Assembly: GCA_020746995.1 (NCBI GenBank)
Contig: JAGPXD010000006.1
Span: 558,001-622,000, forward strand
Source of the DNA: Plectosphaerella cucumerina
Lineage: Eukaryota; Ascomycota; Sordariomycetes; Glomerellales; Plectosphaerellaceae
Length of the DNA stretch: 64,000 bases
Reading direction: 5' to 3'
Shown here one piece after another: positions 9,858 through 24,200 of this stretch. Both the position numbers and the translations under genes were made by a program. Numbering within the stretch: position 1 is the stretch's first letter; the number at the start of each line of letters is the position of its first letter. The notes beneath the pieces were generated by a model, which ran no database searches, was not told the DNA's origin, and saw nothing but the letters and a program-made list of their open reading frames with translations.

Positions 9858-12800
9858 ATGGCGTCCTCTCTTGCTGCGCAGCTCGCGCAAATCGCAGTCC
9901 AGTCCAAATCGTCCCTGAACGTCAAAGCACAGAAGGCCGCACACTCCAAGTCTCTCATCTTCGAGCCCAAGATTGCCGCCAACCAGAGCTTCCAGGCCCT
10001 GTATACGATATGCAATGAGGGCTTCGAGGAGCTTTGCCTGCTCGACGCGCGCTTCAGGCCTTTCGCTACTACCTTGTTCAGCGAGCAGAGCCAGGAGGAG
10101 GACCGGACGCAGATGACGGCTGCTGAGAATGCTGAGCTTGACAAGAAGATTGGCGCTTTCCTGCGCCTCGCGGGAAGCCGTCTGAGGCTCATGCCTGCTA
10201 TCAGGTCTATTGAATGGCTTGTCAGGCGCTTCAGGTGAGTCCTTCCCGTCGGGATACCCCCCCACGACGATGCTAACGTGCCCGGCTCGCAGGATCCACG
10301 AAGAGAACACGAGCGTCTTCCTGACGACCTTCCTGCCATACCACACCATCCCCGTGTTCGTCACCGTCCTCTCGATCCTCCCCGCGACGCTGCCTATCGA
10401 GTACCGCTTCCTCGCCCCCTACATCAAGTCCCTGACTTGCCCCTCGCGGGCGGTCCTCGTCCGCCAGGCCATCCACCAGGCCGCCTTCCTCGACACCCTC
10501 ACCGAGTACACCCTCGAGGCATGCCGGAACATGCAGCACTACTCCGCCCTCATTTCCTTCTGGGGAAGCACCATGACCGAGGCTCTCAACGGCCTCCTCG
10601 AGAACGCAAGGTCTGGTCGCGCCAGCATTCAGAAGGATAACGATCAGGCCCTTCTGCAGCGCTTCGGCCACGTCTTTGGCGAGGCGCTGCTGCTCAAGAA
10701 GGTCTCGAGCCTCCAAGTCGCCGCCTACATGGCCATCTCAATGTTCGCAGCCAAGGGCAACCTGGACGATGCCGTCCTGTCCGCCTTCATGGAGCAGGTC
10801 GTCCACGGCTGGACCGCCGAGACCGTTAGGCCCGGTCTGGTGTGCCTCTCCATTCTCGCCCAGTACAGGGGCGCTAAGCAGATGGGAAGCAAGGTCACCA
10901 AGGCCCTCCTCAAGGTTGCGGATGTTGGCGACGTTATCGTCGACATTGGCCGCCGCCAGAGGGTGGACAAGCTCGCCAACGGCCTCTGTATCGCTCTCGT
11001 CGACCGCCTGATCAAGAAGGGTGACGCCCGCGGCCTGTCTGTCATCCGCTCCGTGCTGGTCGGCCAGGTCCTCCGCGAGCAGCAGGTTAGGGTTATCTTC
11101 AAGACGCTGCTGGTGGCCGCCCACCAGCTGGGCGACGAGGTCGACCCCAACGGCCAGGTTCGCAAGGAGCTGGGCACCGCCCTTATCGACCTCTCCCAAC
11201 ACACCGGCAACTCGAGCGAAATTATTCAGAAGGCTATTGAGGAGGAGGAGCTCGACATTGAGGAGATGGAAATGAGGCTGGACGTCAAGATACGCCAGCA
11301 GACCACCGTTGCCGCCCCGACAGGCGACGAGATGGATGTCGACCGCAAGGTCCCAGCCCAGGACGTTCGCGTTCTTATGCAGCAGCAGTCCGACGGTGCC
11401 ATCAACCTGCCTTCGGCCCTGTCTGCCGAGACCGACGAAGGCTCAGTGGCCCTCAGCCAGCTGTTCCTCCGCGTCGTTGCCCAGAGCATCGACGAGCCCC
11501 AGCTCCTTACCGAATTTGCCGCCATTCCCGCCCTGCGCCGCTCCGAAGCCGTCAGCGATGCCACCTTTGTCGCCTTCATGGTGCGCATCTGGTCCGGCCC
11601 GTACCCCACGTTCGCCCGCGCCGGTGCCCTTGATGCTGTTAAGCAGCGGCTCCTTGAGGAAGACGCCGACGGCAAGGACCTGCAGGCCATCATCCCCTAC
11701 TGCATGGTCGCCCTTCTTGATTCTTCCCGCAAGGTGCGCCGCGTCGCCGCGGACCTCCTCACTCGTCTGGGCGAGCTGTACCCTCCCCAAAGCAAGGGCA
11801 AGAAGCAGGATGCCTGGGGAGCCGGCGGGTTCTACGCCGATGGCGCCAAGACCCAGTCGATGGGCCCCGAAGTTGTGGCCAAGCTGCTGCACGACATTAT
11901 TGTGCCGGCGCTCGAGGAGTGCGTCATGGACGAGGCTCACCTCATCGTCGTCCTGCAGGCGGGCGTCGACAGCAGCGCGAAGACCAAGCCGACGAGCATC
12001 TCCCAGTCGGCGAGGCAGTCTATCCTCACCTCCCTGGCCAGCCACGTCGTTGCCACGCCCCTTCTGCGCGTCAAGTCCACCCTTCTGACACTCCTCAACC
12101 GCATCAAGGGCGTCTCGTCCACAACGAGGACAAAGGTCCTCCTGCCCGCGTTCCGCTGGTGGGCAGGCCTCAGCGAAGAGCAGACGGCCGAGGCGTGCGC
12201 CAAGGAGCAGCTGGACCCCATACAGCTGGACCTGAGGTTCACTGATACCATCGTGCCCAACGACTCCGAGGGCCTTGACTTCCTGCTCTCCATCGTCGGA
12301 GACACCGAGGGCAGCCGCCGCCAGAGGCTCGTGCGGGCCAGCTTCCAGCGCCTGCAGGTCATGTGGCCCTCCATGAAGGAGGACACCCAGTTCGACGTTG
12401 CCGAGAAGATGCTGCAGATCTATCAGCGCCCGCCCCTCTCGCAGGATAAGGAGGACACCATCGCGGCCGAGGCCGGCGTTCTGCTCAAGAACGTCGAGCT
12501 GTCGACCGCGACCCTCGCTCAGTTCCTCGACGCGGTCCAGTCCCGGTCCAAGACGGTCACTGGATCGCCCCCGAGCAAGCGCCGCCGCACCAGCACCGAG
12601 GCCAACAAGGTTGTGCAGTCGTACAGTGCGGCCGATCTGAGCCGCATTCTTCGCGACGTCACCTTCATCCTCCAGCTCGTCGAGGGTTCCAAGCCGCAGT
12701 CGCACCCCGAGCTACTGCCCAACCTGTTCGATACGCTCGGCGAGCTCCAGCGCCTCACGGCCGTCGTCGGCTCCGAGCTGGGTTACCTCCAGAACCTGGT

Positions 12801-15360
12801 ACTGACGAGCCTGATCGCCATGGTCCCCGAGTATAGGACGAATAAGAACCTCAAGATCAGCCGCTCCGGCGGCCACGGCGACCTCCTGGCCAACTGCATC
12901 CAGAAGACGTCGAGCCCCATCGTGCAGAACTCTGCCCTGCTGCTGATCGCCAGTCTGGCAACTGCGGCTCCCGAGGTGGTCCTGCACAGCATCATGCCCA
13001 TCTTCACCTTCATGGGCGCCTCGGTCCTCCGCCAGAACGACGACTACTCTGCCCACGTCGTCAACCAGACCATTAAGGAGGTCGTGCCGCCGCTGATGGA
13101 ATCACTTAAGAAGGGCAACCGCAACCCTATCGCCGGCGCGACCGAGCTCCTCGTCAGCTTCGTCACGGCCTACGAGCACATCCCGTCCCACCGCAGGCAT
13201 GACCTGTTCGTGACCCTGGTTGACACGCTCGGACCGGAAGAGTTCTTGTTCGCGCTCATGGCCATGCTCATCGACAAGTACGGCGCGACACCGAGCGTCG
13301 AGTCGTTCGCCGCCGACCTGCTGGCCCACTACAGCGCCGAGGTGCAGCTCCAGACGCTGGTGAAGCTGCTCAGCCTCATCGCCGACATCTTCAGCGCCAA
13401 GCCGAGCATGGCGACCACTCTGCTGGGCGTCGGCGACGTGCTGAGGCCCAAGGACTCTCAGGAGACGGCTCTCAAGCAGCTGACCATCTTCCCCGGCCTC
13501 CTCTCGGGCAAGAAGCTCAAGAGGGAGATCAACGTTCTCTCGGAGCGCGACGACATGGAGACGTCCAAGATGCGCGAGCTGTACGCCTCGCTGCTCCAGG
13601 GCACGCTCGCGCTGGCCGAGACGGTCAAGGCGGACAAGGCGCTCCACGAGTGCTGCGGCTCGAGCCTGGCCAACCTGCTCCACCTCCTGTCGATCGGCGA
13701 GTTCATCAAGTCGGTGGAGAGCCTGCAGGACCAGACGGAGATGGCCATCAGGCGCAAGGTGCTGCGGGCGCTCGAGGTGCGCGTGGAGAAGGAGAGCACC
13801 TCGGACGCGGCGTCTCGCGCGGCACTGCTCGGCTTCCTGCCGCAGCTGACGGCGGCGATCCGCGACACGGACGACGTCAAGTACAAGCTCACGGCCGTAG
13901 CGTGCATCGATAAGATTGCGGAGAAGTACGGCAAGAAGGACCCAGAGGCGGTGGTGGCGGCCGCGGCGACGATCGCCGGAGAGCACTGCCTCGGAACACC
14001 CGACGCCGGGCTCCGCGTCATGGCGCTGCTGTGCCTGACGTCTCTCGTGGACGTGCTGCAGGACGGCATCGTGCCGGTGCTGTCGCTGGCGGTGCCGCAG
14101 GCCATCCTGTACATCAAGCAGAGCATCGAGGGCGGCGAGGACCTGGCCGAGCTGCACAACGCCAGCTACGTGTTCGTCTCGGCGCTGGCGCAGCACCTGC
14201 CGTACATGATCACGGGCGGATACCTCGCCGAGGTGCTCGCCGCTTCCAACAAGTCTGCTATGGGCGACATGGGCGAGGAGGCGGACGACAGCCGCCTCAA
14301 CTGCCTGCGGTTCCTCGCGCGCAAGGTCGACCCCAAGGCGTTCTTTACCGCGATGGAGGGCAACTGGGACTCTGCAAGCCGGGTTGGTAGTGACGTAAGT
14401 CATGCACAGGGGAGGGTGGAAGTGTTCCTGGCGGAGAGGCTAACTGCTGCACAGGCCGTGAGCGAGTATATCGAGATCCTGGGCGTGGCCATCGACGGCC
14501 GATCCAAGTCGGTCGTCAGCAAGAACGTGACGACGCTGTCCAACATCCTCGTCAAGGTCCTCGACCTGAGGCGGGAGCGCCACGTCATGTTCGAAGGCCT
14601 CACGGAGGCCGAGTCGGAGGAGATCAGCCTTATGGAGGCTTCCCTCAACGAGGTGGCGCTCAAGATGATCTATAAGCTCAACGACGCGACGTTCCGCCCC
14701 GTCTTCACGAACATGGTCGAGTGGTCAACCAAGCTCCCCAAGGCCGACGCCGCGGGCCGTCTGCAGCGGCGCTACAGCCTCTACGGCTTCCTCGAGGTCT
14801 TCTTCGGCACGCTCAAGTCCCTCATCACGAGCTACGCGACGTACATTGTCGACGACGCCGTGGCCGTCATCTCCGGCACGGACGTGCGGTCGGTGGAGCA
14901 GCGGCGTCTGTGGAACCGGGCGCTGCGGACGCTGGCACGGTCGTTCGAGCACGACCAGGACGACTTCTGGCAGACGCCGGCGCACTTTGGGGCGGTGGCG
15001 CCCGTGCTGGCCGCGCAGTTTGAGCACGCGCCGGTGACGGACGTGACGGCCTCGCTGGTGCCGGCGGTGGTGGAGCTGGCGAGGGCGGCGGACTCGCAGG
15101 ACCATCAGAAGGCGCTGAACACGGCGGTGCTGAAGCACCTGAGGTCGGAGCAGGCGGCGGTCAGGCTGGCGGCGGTGCGGTGCCAGCAGGAGCTGACGGA
15201 CAAGCTGGGCGAGGAGTGGCTGTCGGCGCTGCCGGAGATGTTGCCGTACATCAGCGAGCTGCAGGATGATGATGATGAGGTGGTGGAGAAGGAGACGCAT
15301 AGGTGGATTGTCAAGATTGAGGCGGTGCTGGGCGAGAGCCTGGACTCGATGTTGCAGTGA
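9858..15360 (+). CDS. UTP10: U3 snoRNP-associated HEAT-repeat protein UTP10
   Basis: Large nucleolar scaffold of the t-UTP/UtpA part of the small-subunit processome, needed for 18S rRNA processing and pre-rRNA transcription; homologue of human HEATR1. Exons 9858-10234, 10293-14394 and 14455-15360 encode about 1794 residues, the usual size. The N-terminus MASSLAAQLAQIAVQSKSSL and the following FLPYHTIPVF region are typical of the family. The protein is made almost entirely of helical HEAT-like repeats, with a basic putative nuclear signal (SKRRRTSTE, about residue 885) and a C-terminal BP28-type region ending in repeated VRLAAVRC-like helices. The last intron (14395-14454, 60 bp) is in frame and stop-free, but GTAAGT, GCTAAC and CACAG mark it clearly. 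Long antisense frames over this gene are codon-bias shadows. Confidence 0.95.
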
Positions 15361-16200
15361 GGTGGTGTAGGAGGAGAATAAGATTTAAGCTTTGTGTTTG
15401 TTGGTTACAGCAGGCATGCCATGACTTCACTGTGACCACTATCTCCCTACTGTGACCGAGTTCATCACGGACGTATCAAGCAAGATGACTCTGATGTTGT
15501 CAGAGCCTGGATCCCGTGGGCTCCGGAGCCCGAAGGGGACGACAGTACAGGCCCCCCCGTCATCCTGTTTCTCCCGGATCCGGTCTGTTATCGTGCCTGG
15601 CCGTGTTGTGGATGCTTCGGAGACTTGACGGACACCGGGTAAAACCCACCGTCGAGGGGCTTCAGGCCGGAGTCTTCGGGCTCGGAGGACGGCGGGCAAC
15701 CTTGGTGGAGGCTGACGAGACTCGCATGTTGAGGTCGAATATCGCATGTAAGCCATATTGAATTTGGGGTGATTCGAGCCTTCAATAGTAGCGTTCACAA
15801 CTGAGGGGAAAATTGACTGACCAGTTTGAGATTATACAACAACTGAGATCTTAGCAGTCAAAGCAACAGGCTTGGCTTGATCAAAGACAGAAACATGGAA
15901 CAGAAGATTGCAGAATGCCATGAACTTTCCAACACTGATGACAGAATGCCATGCGACAACCGAGATCAGACATGCGATCACACCCTAATCTTTAGTGGAA
16001 CATGCCCTGTAAAGCTTTCCCCTTCAGGGCATTTTCAGCCCCCATGACATCAGCCCCCAGTTAAACCCGAAAAGCGCCAAGCTCGGCCAGTTCCGTGATC
16101 TTCCTGCCCTACCTACCTCCCCTCGACCCCCTAAGATTTAACGACTGCCTCTCTCCCTCTCCTATGTGTCTTTACCTCTCATACACCCCCTAAACCGGCC
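15361..16200. other. Intergenic region between UTP10 and NDI1
   Basis: About 840 bp with no supported gene. The last about 130 bp before 16201 are pyrimidine-rich (runs of CTCTCCCTCTCC type), as is common in fungal core promoters and leaders. Confidence 0.5.
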
Positions 16201-17966
16201 ATGGCATCCTCAAAAACGGCAAGAGCGTACTGGCGGAACGCGGCCCGCCCCTTTCAACGGCCAGAGGCTGTGGGCGTGACGACTAACACCACCATCGTCC
16301 CGGCCTCTGCCAGGCTTGCGACGACACAACACAATGGCTCTTCGGTAGAAGGTAAGTCACAATATTCACTTCTCGGATCTTAAGCTAATCAATATCTCCA
16401 GGGAAAAGAGAGCGGGTGGTCGTGCTAGGCTCCGGCTGGGCTGGCTATGCCCTCGCCCGCGACCTCGATCCCAAGAAGTACGAGCGCATCATCATCTCAC
16501 CACGCTCTCACTTCGTCTTCACACCCCTCCTGGCCTCCACCACCGTCGGTACCCTCGAGTTCCGCTCCATCCTCGAGCCCGTCCGGCGGCTGCAGCCAGA
16601 CCGCTTCCACCAAGGTCAGACCAGACCCCCTGAAGCACCCTCTCATCTGCTTGACTCACACTCTCCAGGCTGGGCCGACTCTATCGACTTCGACAAGAAG
16701 CTCATCCAGGTCGAGACAAACCCAGATGCCGACGAGATCAACTCTCGCACCATGCCTCCGCCACAACCACCCAAGCAGTCCCCATCAAGCACAGACGTCA
16801 GCACAGTCGAGTCCGCTGCTGTCGCCACAAAGAAGGGCGAGATGATCTCCGTTCCCTACGACAAGCTTATTGTTGCCGTCGGCTCCTACTCGCAGACATT
16901 CGGCATCCCCGGCGTCCGTGAGCACGCAAACTTCCTCCGTGACGTCGGCGACGCTCGCTCCATCCGCCTCCGCGTTTTGCAATGCTTCGAGCGCGCCGAT
17001 CTGCCCAACACTACCGACGAGCAGCGCCGGAAGTTGCTACACTTTGCCGTCGTCGGTGGTGGCCCAACAGGCATCGAGTTCGCCGCTGAGCTGCACGATC
17101 TTGTCCACGACGACCTCGCCCGTCTCTACCCGAGTCTGATGCCCTTCGCGGCCATCACCGTCTACGATGTTTCTAACAAAGTGCTGCCCATGTTCGACAA
17201 GAAGCTGTCTGCTTACGCTATCGAGACCTTCCGCCGTCAGGGCATTCAGGTCAAGACGGAGCATCACATCCACGGCATCCGCCCGGATGAGGACGGCAAG
17301 GGCGGCCTCAAGCTCAAGATCCAGGAGTACGATGACGAGGTCGGTGCCGGCATCGTCGTCTGGAGCACTGGTCTCATGCAGAACCCGCTTGTCGCCAGGC
17401 TCATCGCCCGTGAACTCAGGACTTCCGTCCCTGCTGACGCCAAAGACGCCACCCAGCCATGGCACATCATCAAAGACCACAAGACTGGCGGCATCGTCAC
17501 CGACGATCATCTCCGCGTCCGCATCTCCGCCCAAGACACCCCCGAGAAAGACGCCGTCAAAGACCCCAAGACCAGCCCGGCCGGCAGCACAATCCTCCCC
17601 GACGTCTTCGCCATCGGCGACTGCGCCGTCATCGAGCGCGAGGCCCTCCCCGCCACCGCCCAGGTCGCCTCCCAACAGGCAAAGTATCTCGCCAAGGCTC
17701 TCAACAAGTACGACGGACCCGGCACCGACGCCGTGGCGAGGGCGAAGCCGTTCCGGTTCCGCAACCTGGGCACCCTCGCCTACCTCGGCAGTTGGCGCGC
17801 CATCCTCCAGAGCGAGTCTCTCTTTGAAGGACTTACTGGCCGACTGGCCTGGGTTCTCTGGAGGGGTGCTTATATCACTCGCAGCATGAGCATCAGAAAC
17901 AAGATAATGGTGTTGGTCCACTGGTTCATGACTTGGCTGTTTGGGAGGGACATTTCGCGTTTCTGA
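16201..17966 (+). CDS. NDI1: Alternative (type II) NADH:ubiquinone oxidoreductase, NDI1-like, mitochondrial
   Basis: Single-subunit flavoprotein that passes electrons from NADH to ubiquinone at the mitochondrial inner membrane without pumping protons. Exons 16201-16351, 16402-16614 and 16669-17966, about 553 residues. The N-terminus is basic and hydroxylated (MASSKTARAYWRNAARPFQR), a likely mitochondrial presequence. Two Rossmann folds are visible: VVVLGSGWAGYALARDL for FAD (about residue 55) and FAVVGGGPTGIEFAAEL for NADH (about 245). The motif PDVFAIGDCAVIE and the amphipathic C-terminus ending FGRDISRF are family hallmarks. No EF-hand insertion is present, which favours the internal NDI1 type over calcium-dependent external enzymes; the side of the membrane remains an inference. 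It converges on MDN1 with 263 bp between stops. Confidence 0.92.
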
Positions 17967-18229
17967 GCGTGTCCCTCTTCCATGTACAACATTGTTTTCC
18001 GGCGTTGGGACCTTCCTAGATAGACGAGCGGGGAAAAGCGTTGCCTAGATGTATAAAACCGAGGAGTTCAGAATCATAGACTTGGCCTGCTAGAAATCCC
18101 AAATGTAATAACATCACATCACACGGCCACGAGAAGTAAAAGAACAGTATCTTGATCAAAAGTACACAAAACCTAAACGCCAAACACCATTTTCGTAAAA
18201 TCGACAAAACAGAAAAAGTAAAATAGTGC

Positions 18230-21200
18230 TCACGAGTTGACCTCTGCGAACCACGTCCGCAACAGCCCCGCAAGCGCGTTGGGCAGGTCCTCGAGATTAT
18301 GCACAATGAGGAAGTAAGGGAAGGGGAACGTGTCGAGGTACCGCTCAATGACGACCTTGCTGTTGCCATACTGGTCCTTGACGAAGCGCGCCTCCTTGAG
18401 ATCGAGCACGCTGTCGCCCTTGCGGTGCTTGGTATCGTCCATGACGATGAAGACGACCATGATGCGCTCCTCCATCGCCTCGCGCAGCTGTCGGCGAATC
18501 GTGTCGTGCGCCGACGACGGCGTCAGACCGTCGGAGAGGATGAGCGCCAGCTGCCAGAGGTCCTCGCCGCCGCGTGCCGGGTTCTTGAGCTTGGCCTCGC
18601 GGAAGTGCTCGATCGTCTCGCGCACCAGCATGGCCACGTCGGTGCGGTCCTGCTCGAAGCGGAAGCGCTGCAGGACCCGTGCTCCGGCGTCGTGGGACGA
18701 GAAGGGCGCTGTGAGCTCGTGCGCCGTGAAGACGGACGAGCCGAAGCCGAGAACGCCCACTTGTCCGACCTCGAGCATCGTCAGTGCCCGCGACACCATG
18801 ACGAGCGACTCGAGAGCGAGGCGTCCCGACGACGTCTCGCCCATGCTGCGGCTGTCGTCCACGCAGAGGAGGATCTGATACGAGCGCTTCGTCGGCACCG
18901 CCCGCCGCATCCAGATCTTGTCGCGCTTGTAGCTGGAGGCGATGTACGGGATGATCTTCTTGATGTTGAGCCGCTTGCCTGTGCGGAACGAGCCGGAGAG
19001 CTTGGTCGACTGCGACGGTGTCAGGATCAGTCGTAGCTGCGATGTGAGCGACAGCGAGAGTCCGCTTGTCTTGGTCTGGAAGTCGGTCCAGAGCTGCATC
19101 GACTCGTCAAAGTCCCGCAGTGGCTGCTCCTCATCCTCGTCATCAGCCCCAGTGATGTGTGTGTCGTGCAGCTGGGCCGATGTCTCGTCCACATCCTCCT
19201 CGTCGCTCTGCTCGACGTCGTCGACCCCGCCGTTGTCGTCAGAGTCCGAGTCGTCATCGCGATCGTATGCGCCTTGCTGCGTCTTGACCCCCGAACGACC
19301 TTCGTCGGCGTCGGCCGCGTTTTCTCTGGCCTGCGCGTCCTCGGCATCGTCCGTGTCCATCTTGTCGCCATCATGCTGGTCTTGAGCCTCGGGTTCCTGC
19401 TCGGGCATGACACGGCTTGCGGGGTCCTCCTTTTCTTCATCATCGATGGCCATGGCCTCATCGATGGGCTGCACCTGCTCGTCTGAGGCGCCACCCATGG
19501 CCTGAGCGTCGGGCGCGGCGTCGTCGTTCTCAAGGTGCTGGAACTCTTTGGCCGCCATCTCATCGGAGTCGGGCGCTTGCTTCGCTTCGCCCTCATCCTC
19601 CTGGGGCTGGGCGTCCTTGATATCGGACTGTTGTCGGTGCCAGCGCTCCAGGGCGTCTCCAAGCTTCTTGAATGGATCCTGGCGAGCCTCTTCGCTGGCG
19701 TCTTCCTCTTTGTTGTCATCGTTCGTCGTGGGGCCTTGCTCGTTTGACCTCGACAGGCTGCCCTTCTGGCCAGCCTCAGCCTGCTGCTTCGCAGAGCCGT
19801 CGCCGGCATCGCCCTCCTCTCTCTGTGCCGCGTTGTTGCTGAACTCCTCATCGGCGTCCATGGTGTCGGCGTTCTGATCCTGGCCGCCGCTCTTGACATC
19901 GCTGGGCGCCGCGTTCTCGGCGTCCGCGTTGGCAGTATCCTGCATCTGATCCTGTCGGGCGACTTCTTCAGGCTGCTCGGGTTGCGGCTCCTCGTTGGAG
20001 TCCTCCTCCGGCTCTTGCTTGGGCTCATCATCGATCTCGTCACCTCCGATGTCAGCCTCCTCCTCCACATCCTCCATTTCCTCCTCCTCATCGCCGCGGC
20101 CCTTGGCCTGCTCATCCTCTCCTTCATCCTCCGCATCAGACATCTTCTCTTCAGGCCTGTCTTCTGCCTTGCCCATGTCTTCTTCCCTGTCATCCTCGAG
20201 CTCCTCATCCGATGAGTCGGTGTCGGCATCCTGGAGGTCGAGCTCCATGTCGTCAGGCAGAGCCAGAGCGTCCTCTTGCTGGACGTTCTGGTCCTGTTGA
20301 ATGTCCTCTTCGTACTTGACATCTTCCTGCTCCATTGCAGGATCGTCGTTGGTCTCGGGCTCCTGCTGGTCCTGACCAGCATCCTGCTGCTCGGCCGTCT
20401 CGTCGCTTGGCTTCTCGTCGGAAGCTGTCTGATCGTCCTTCTGCTGACCCTTGGCATTCTCGCCCTTCTGGTCCTTCTCCGCCTCTTCCTCATTGTCGCC
20501 GTCCCACATCTTCTCATCGACGGCCGTGGGATCCAGATCGTCAACATCGCCTGCTTCCTCCTCAATGTCGTCCTCGTCTTCTCCATCACCATCTTTGCCG
20601 TCTTCCTTTTCGTCGTCGGCGCCGTCGACGCTAGCCAGATCGCCCTCCATCTCCTCGTCGGCCATGTCGACGGCATCTTTCTCATCTTCCATCTCTCCGC
20701 TGTGTTCCTTGTTGGGCTCCTGGGCCAGCTCGGTCATGTCTTCGTCGGGCTGGATATCCTTGCTGATATCCTCGGCACCCTCACCATCACCAAGACCCTC
20801 TCCACCCTCCAATTTGCCGGAATCACCTTGAGTCTCGTCGGACTTCTCCTGAGGTGTGCAGAAGCCCTTGGCAGCAAGCTGCGAGAACGTCTGGCCGAGG
20901 AAGTGGGCCATCCGGCCGGTAGCTTCGTGCAGAGCGCGAAGCTCCTGGATGCTCTGCTGGCAGGTCGCGGCGTATTGCTCATAGATGGGAAGAACTGTTG
21001 CGAGCATCGAAGTCGTGGCCTTGCGCACAACTGGCGACTTCAGATCAACGCGCTCAAGCAGCGAAAGAGACCGCTGAAGAGCCGCATTCACCTCGTCAAG
21101 ATGAAGAGCCCTGAGCATATCGCGGTACACAGTCGAGCTCTTGGAGAGCCATGCCGCACTTTCGACAGATGTCGGCAGCCCAGCCGACGCCTTCTTGTAA

Positions 21201-24200
21201 TTTTGCACCGCAACAAGGGCTGAATCGCAGATAGTCGCGATCTGAGAGCCAAACTGCTCGATGCTGCAGACCTCCGAGGTCGTCATGGGCAAGGACCTTT
21301 CTGAAACGTAGGTCCAAGGTCGAATTTGCCGCAGAATGAACGCCAGCTCAGGCCGCTCATTCGTCATCTGGATGAGCTCATTCTTCAGACCCTCCAGGGC
21401 CAGGCGAGCCTCGGCGTCGCCTGTTTCTTGTTCCTGGATCTGCAGATTGCCGGGAGTTGTGGCATATCGGCTGAGCTTCATTGAGTTGGCGCTAAGAACT
21501 TCCAGTCTGTTTTGCAGGGTCTTCAAGACCTCGCTGTTGTCGGTGACTCCGAGTTTACCGTGAACCTCTACCAGCTGGATACCAAACCTGAGGGTAGGCA
21601 CCGCCCATTGCACAATCTGAGAGAGGTTTGACGTGGTCTTGGCAACGGAGAGAGACTTGTCGCCCCAGCACGTGCTGATCTCGCGCGTCGAGGCCAGCGT
21701 CTCTTGCAGTGCGAGATCCGACTTGCAGGCAGACGCCAGAGTGCTTCTCTGACTCTTGAGGAGTTGCACCAGGCCTTCCATGAACCCGATACTGCGAAGG
21801 ATTTCGGCCGGGGTGAGCTCGCTGTGGTGCTCATGGCCAGCTCCCCGGACTCTGGACGCAGTGTCGACAGCCTTGAAGAAGAAGTGCTCCGCAGCTGCAT
21901 TGACCGAGTCCGCGGAAACGTGGGGAGGTGCGGTGCCGAGCACCTTCGAGGTGGAATTTTGCATTTCCAGGTCCTCGGTACCCAAATTGTGGCGGATTCC
22001 CATCTGGCGGAGAGCCTTGAGCACGTCCGCGAACAGGTTCCTCTTGCGCGTCTTGAGGTGCTTGACCTGGTTCTTGTTCTCTTCGGTGAGAATCGACGGA
22101 GTCTCCTTGCGAAGCAGGGCAATAGACTCGGTGGTAGACTCGATGAACGACACAAGCTCTTGTTGGGGGTCGACAGCATCGCTGTTAATTTGAACAACGC
22201 TCTTCATGATGGACAGCGTCTTCGAGACGTTGGACAGACGCTTGTGCTTCTGCAGCCATGCGGGAGCAACGTCCTGGCACCTGGTGAGAGCCTGCACGTC
22301 CACCTTCAGGTCCGCTGGCTCCTGCGAAACTTGGGAACCCGCGACATTGGACGACTCTGGCAGGCCCTGGTTGATGATTGTGGTCACAGGTTGGCCGAGA
22401 ACAGCTCTGAACTTGCGGACGAGCCTGAACAGAGAGCGATGGGATTTGCGGGCGCTCTCGCGGAGGGCGTTGATGTTGGTGTCCTTCCAGCTGGCCATGA
22501 GCACGGTGTTCTTGACGTTCTTCTCGATGGGAGCCCTGGCCTGCGAGATGGAGCTGTTGATGGCTGCTTCAAAGTGGGAGTAGAAGCTGATGAAGTTCTG
22601 CACTGCGTCACTGACGGAACGGAGCAGCGGGTAGTCGACGACGAGCAACTCGAGGTGCTTATGCAGCTGCCCAAGAAGCGCCAGGCGTGCCGAGAATTGA
22701 CCAGCGATGGACGTGGAGAAGTAGACCTCGAGCTCCTTGACGAGGTTCACGGCATAATGCTGCAGTTCGCTTGCCGAGTCGACCATGCTCAGAGGCACAG
22801 CGACGACCACCTGGTACGCCATGAAGAACCACGAGTCGGCGTCTTCGCGGCATTTGTCGGCCTCCTGGTCAAACAGCTTGGCCCAAGTCTTGAGTTCCTC
22901 TCGCCTCCAGTTGATGATGGTCTCCGTCAAGGACGCGTAGAGAACAGGCGCCCCGTAAACGGCGGGGGCGTAGCCTCCATGCTGCCACTCGTAGACGATG
23001 CCGTGCAGTCGCTCCAGCTTGGGAAGGATGCTCGCCAGGGGTTCCGTGTGAACGATGGCCAGAAGAGCCTCGCAGGAAGTAAGGACGTCAGCCAATGGCT
23101 GCATGAACCCAATCTCGTCGACCTGCTGCAGCTCGCGGAAACGGACCTCGACCTTGTTGACAAGTGAGATGAGCTGACGGACAGCTGGGAGGTTCGGATC
23201 CACGTAGAAGTTGTACTTGCCCTCCACGGCGGTTGTGGATGAGAGAGCCGACAGCTCCTCGTCCAACTGCCAGAGAGTCATGGGCAGCAGACGAGCGTTG
23301 AGCGACTGGTCCACAGCGGCAAGACCGCAGGCCTCCGCAGCTGCATCTCGCGCAATCGACGCACAAGCTTGGCGAAGGTTTGCAGTGGGCTCTCCGGGAG
23401 CCAGGAAAATCTGACGGTGGAGCTGAGCCAGCTTGACAGAGAGCTCGCGAACCCGTTCGCGTGAGACTGCGGGCTTCTCTTCGTCATCATATGTCGGGAA
23501 GAGCTCATTGAACTCTTCTTCATCCTGCTCCTCCTCATCCTCGAAGCTGCCGCGGAACTTGTAGAGACTTGTGCGGGCCTCCTCTGCCTTGCGATCTGCT
23601 TCAAGCTTCTTGTTCCAATCGTCGAAGAAGCCATGCACAGACTCGAAGAGACCTTGCCTGTTGGATGCGCTAAGGTTGGGAAGGCCCTCAATGGAGGCAG
23701 AGAGGCTAAGGAAGCGGAGGAAGTTGAGGTTCCGGGTCGGCAGCTTGGGCATCTGCGAGGATGGGGGTCCGCCACCGAGGAACGGCAGAGCATCAAGGAA
23801 TGGACCCGTGGGGAGGCGTTCCTTCAAGGCATCGCAGTTGTCCGTCAGGGAGATACCGAGGTGCAGGCCGTGGAGGATATCCAGAGCTGGCTGGATCATG
23901 TCTTGGTAGGCGTCAAATCGGAAGCCCAGACGATCGATCAGCTGGCCAATGTTCTGCCTGCAGAGGTCAAGCTCCGACTTTGTGCCATCGGCGCGACTCC
24001 AGGTGAATGAGATGAGTGAGTACACGACATCCATGTCGATCACCGTCTTGAGGATGTTGCTGAAGTCAGCCTGAATCTGGCCCAACTCGGAGCGTTGGGG
24101 TCGGTAAAGAAGCTGCTCGGCCGGGGGCGGTGCTCCAAGTGCGCGCATTTCGTCTTGAGCAAGCTCGACGCGGAGCGAAGTGTCCTGTCCCGTGAAGAGC

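Noticed and set aside
13102..14403. 433-codon open frame on the minus strand inside UTP10
   Set aside because: Antisense shadow of GC-rich third-position codon use in UTP10; the translation is rich in Arg/His/Gln and lacks any domain.
18942..20685. Ser-rich (+) and Arg/Thr-rich (-) frames over the MDN1 acidic region
   Set aside because: They are the reverse and shifted readings of the D/E-rich repeat segment, hence low-complexity artefacts.
21704..23167. 487-codon open frame on the plus strand inside MDN1 (also 20276-21223 and 27044-28480)
   Set aside because: Antisense to strongly conserved midasin sequence; composition mirrors the sense codons and no family motif appears.
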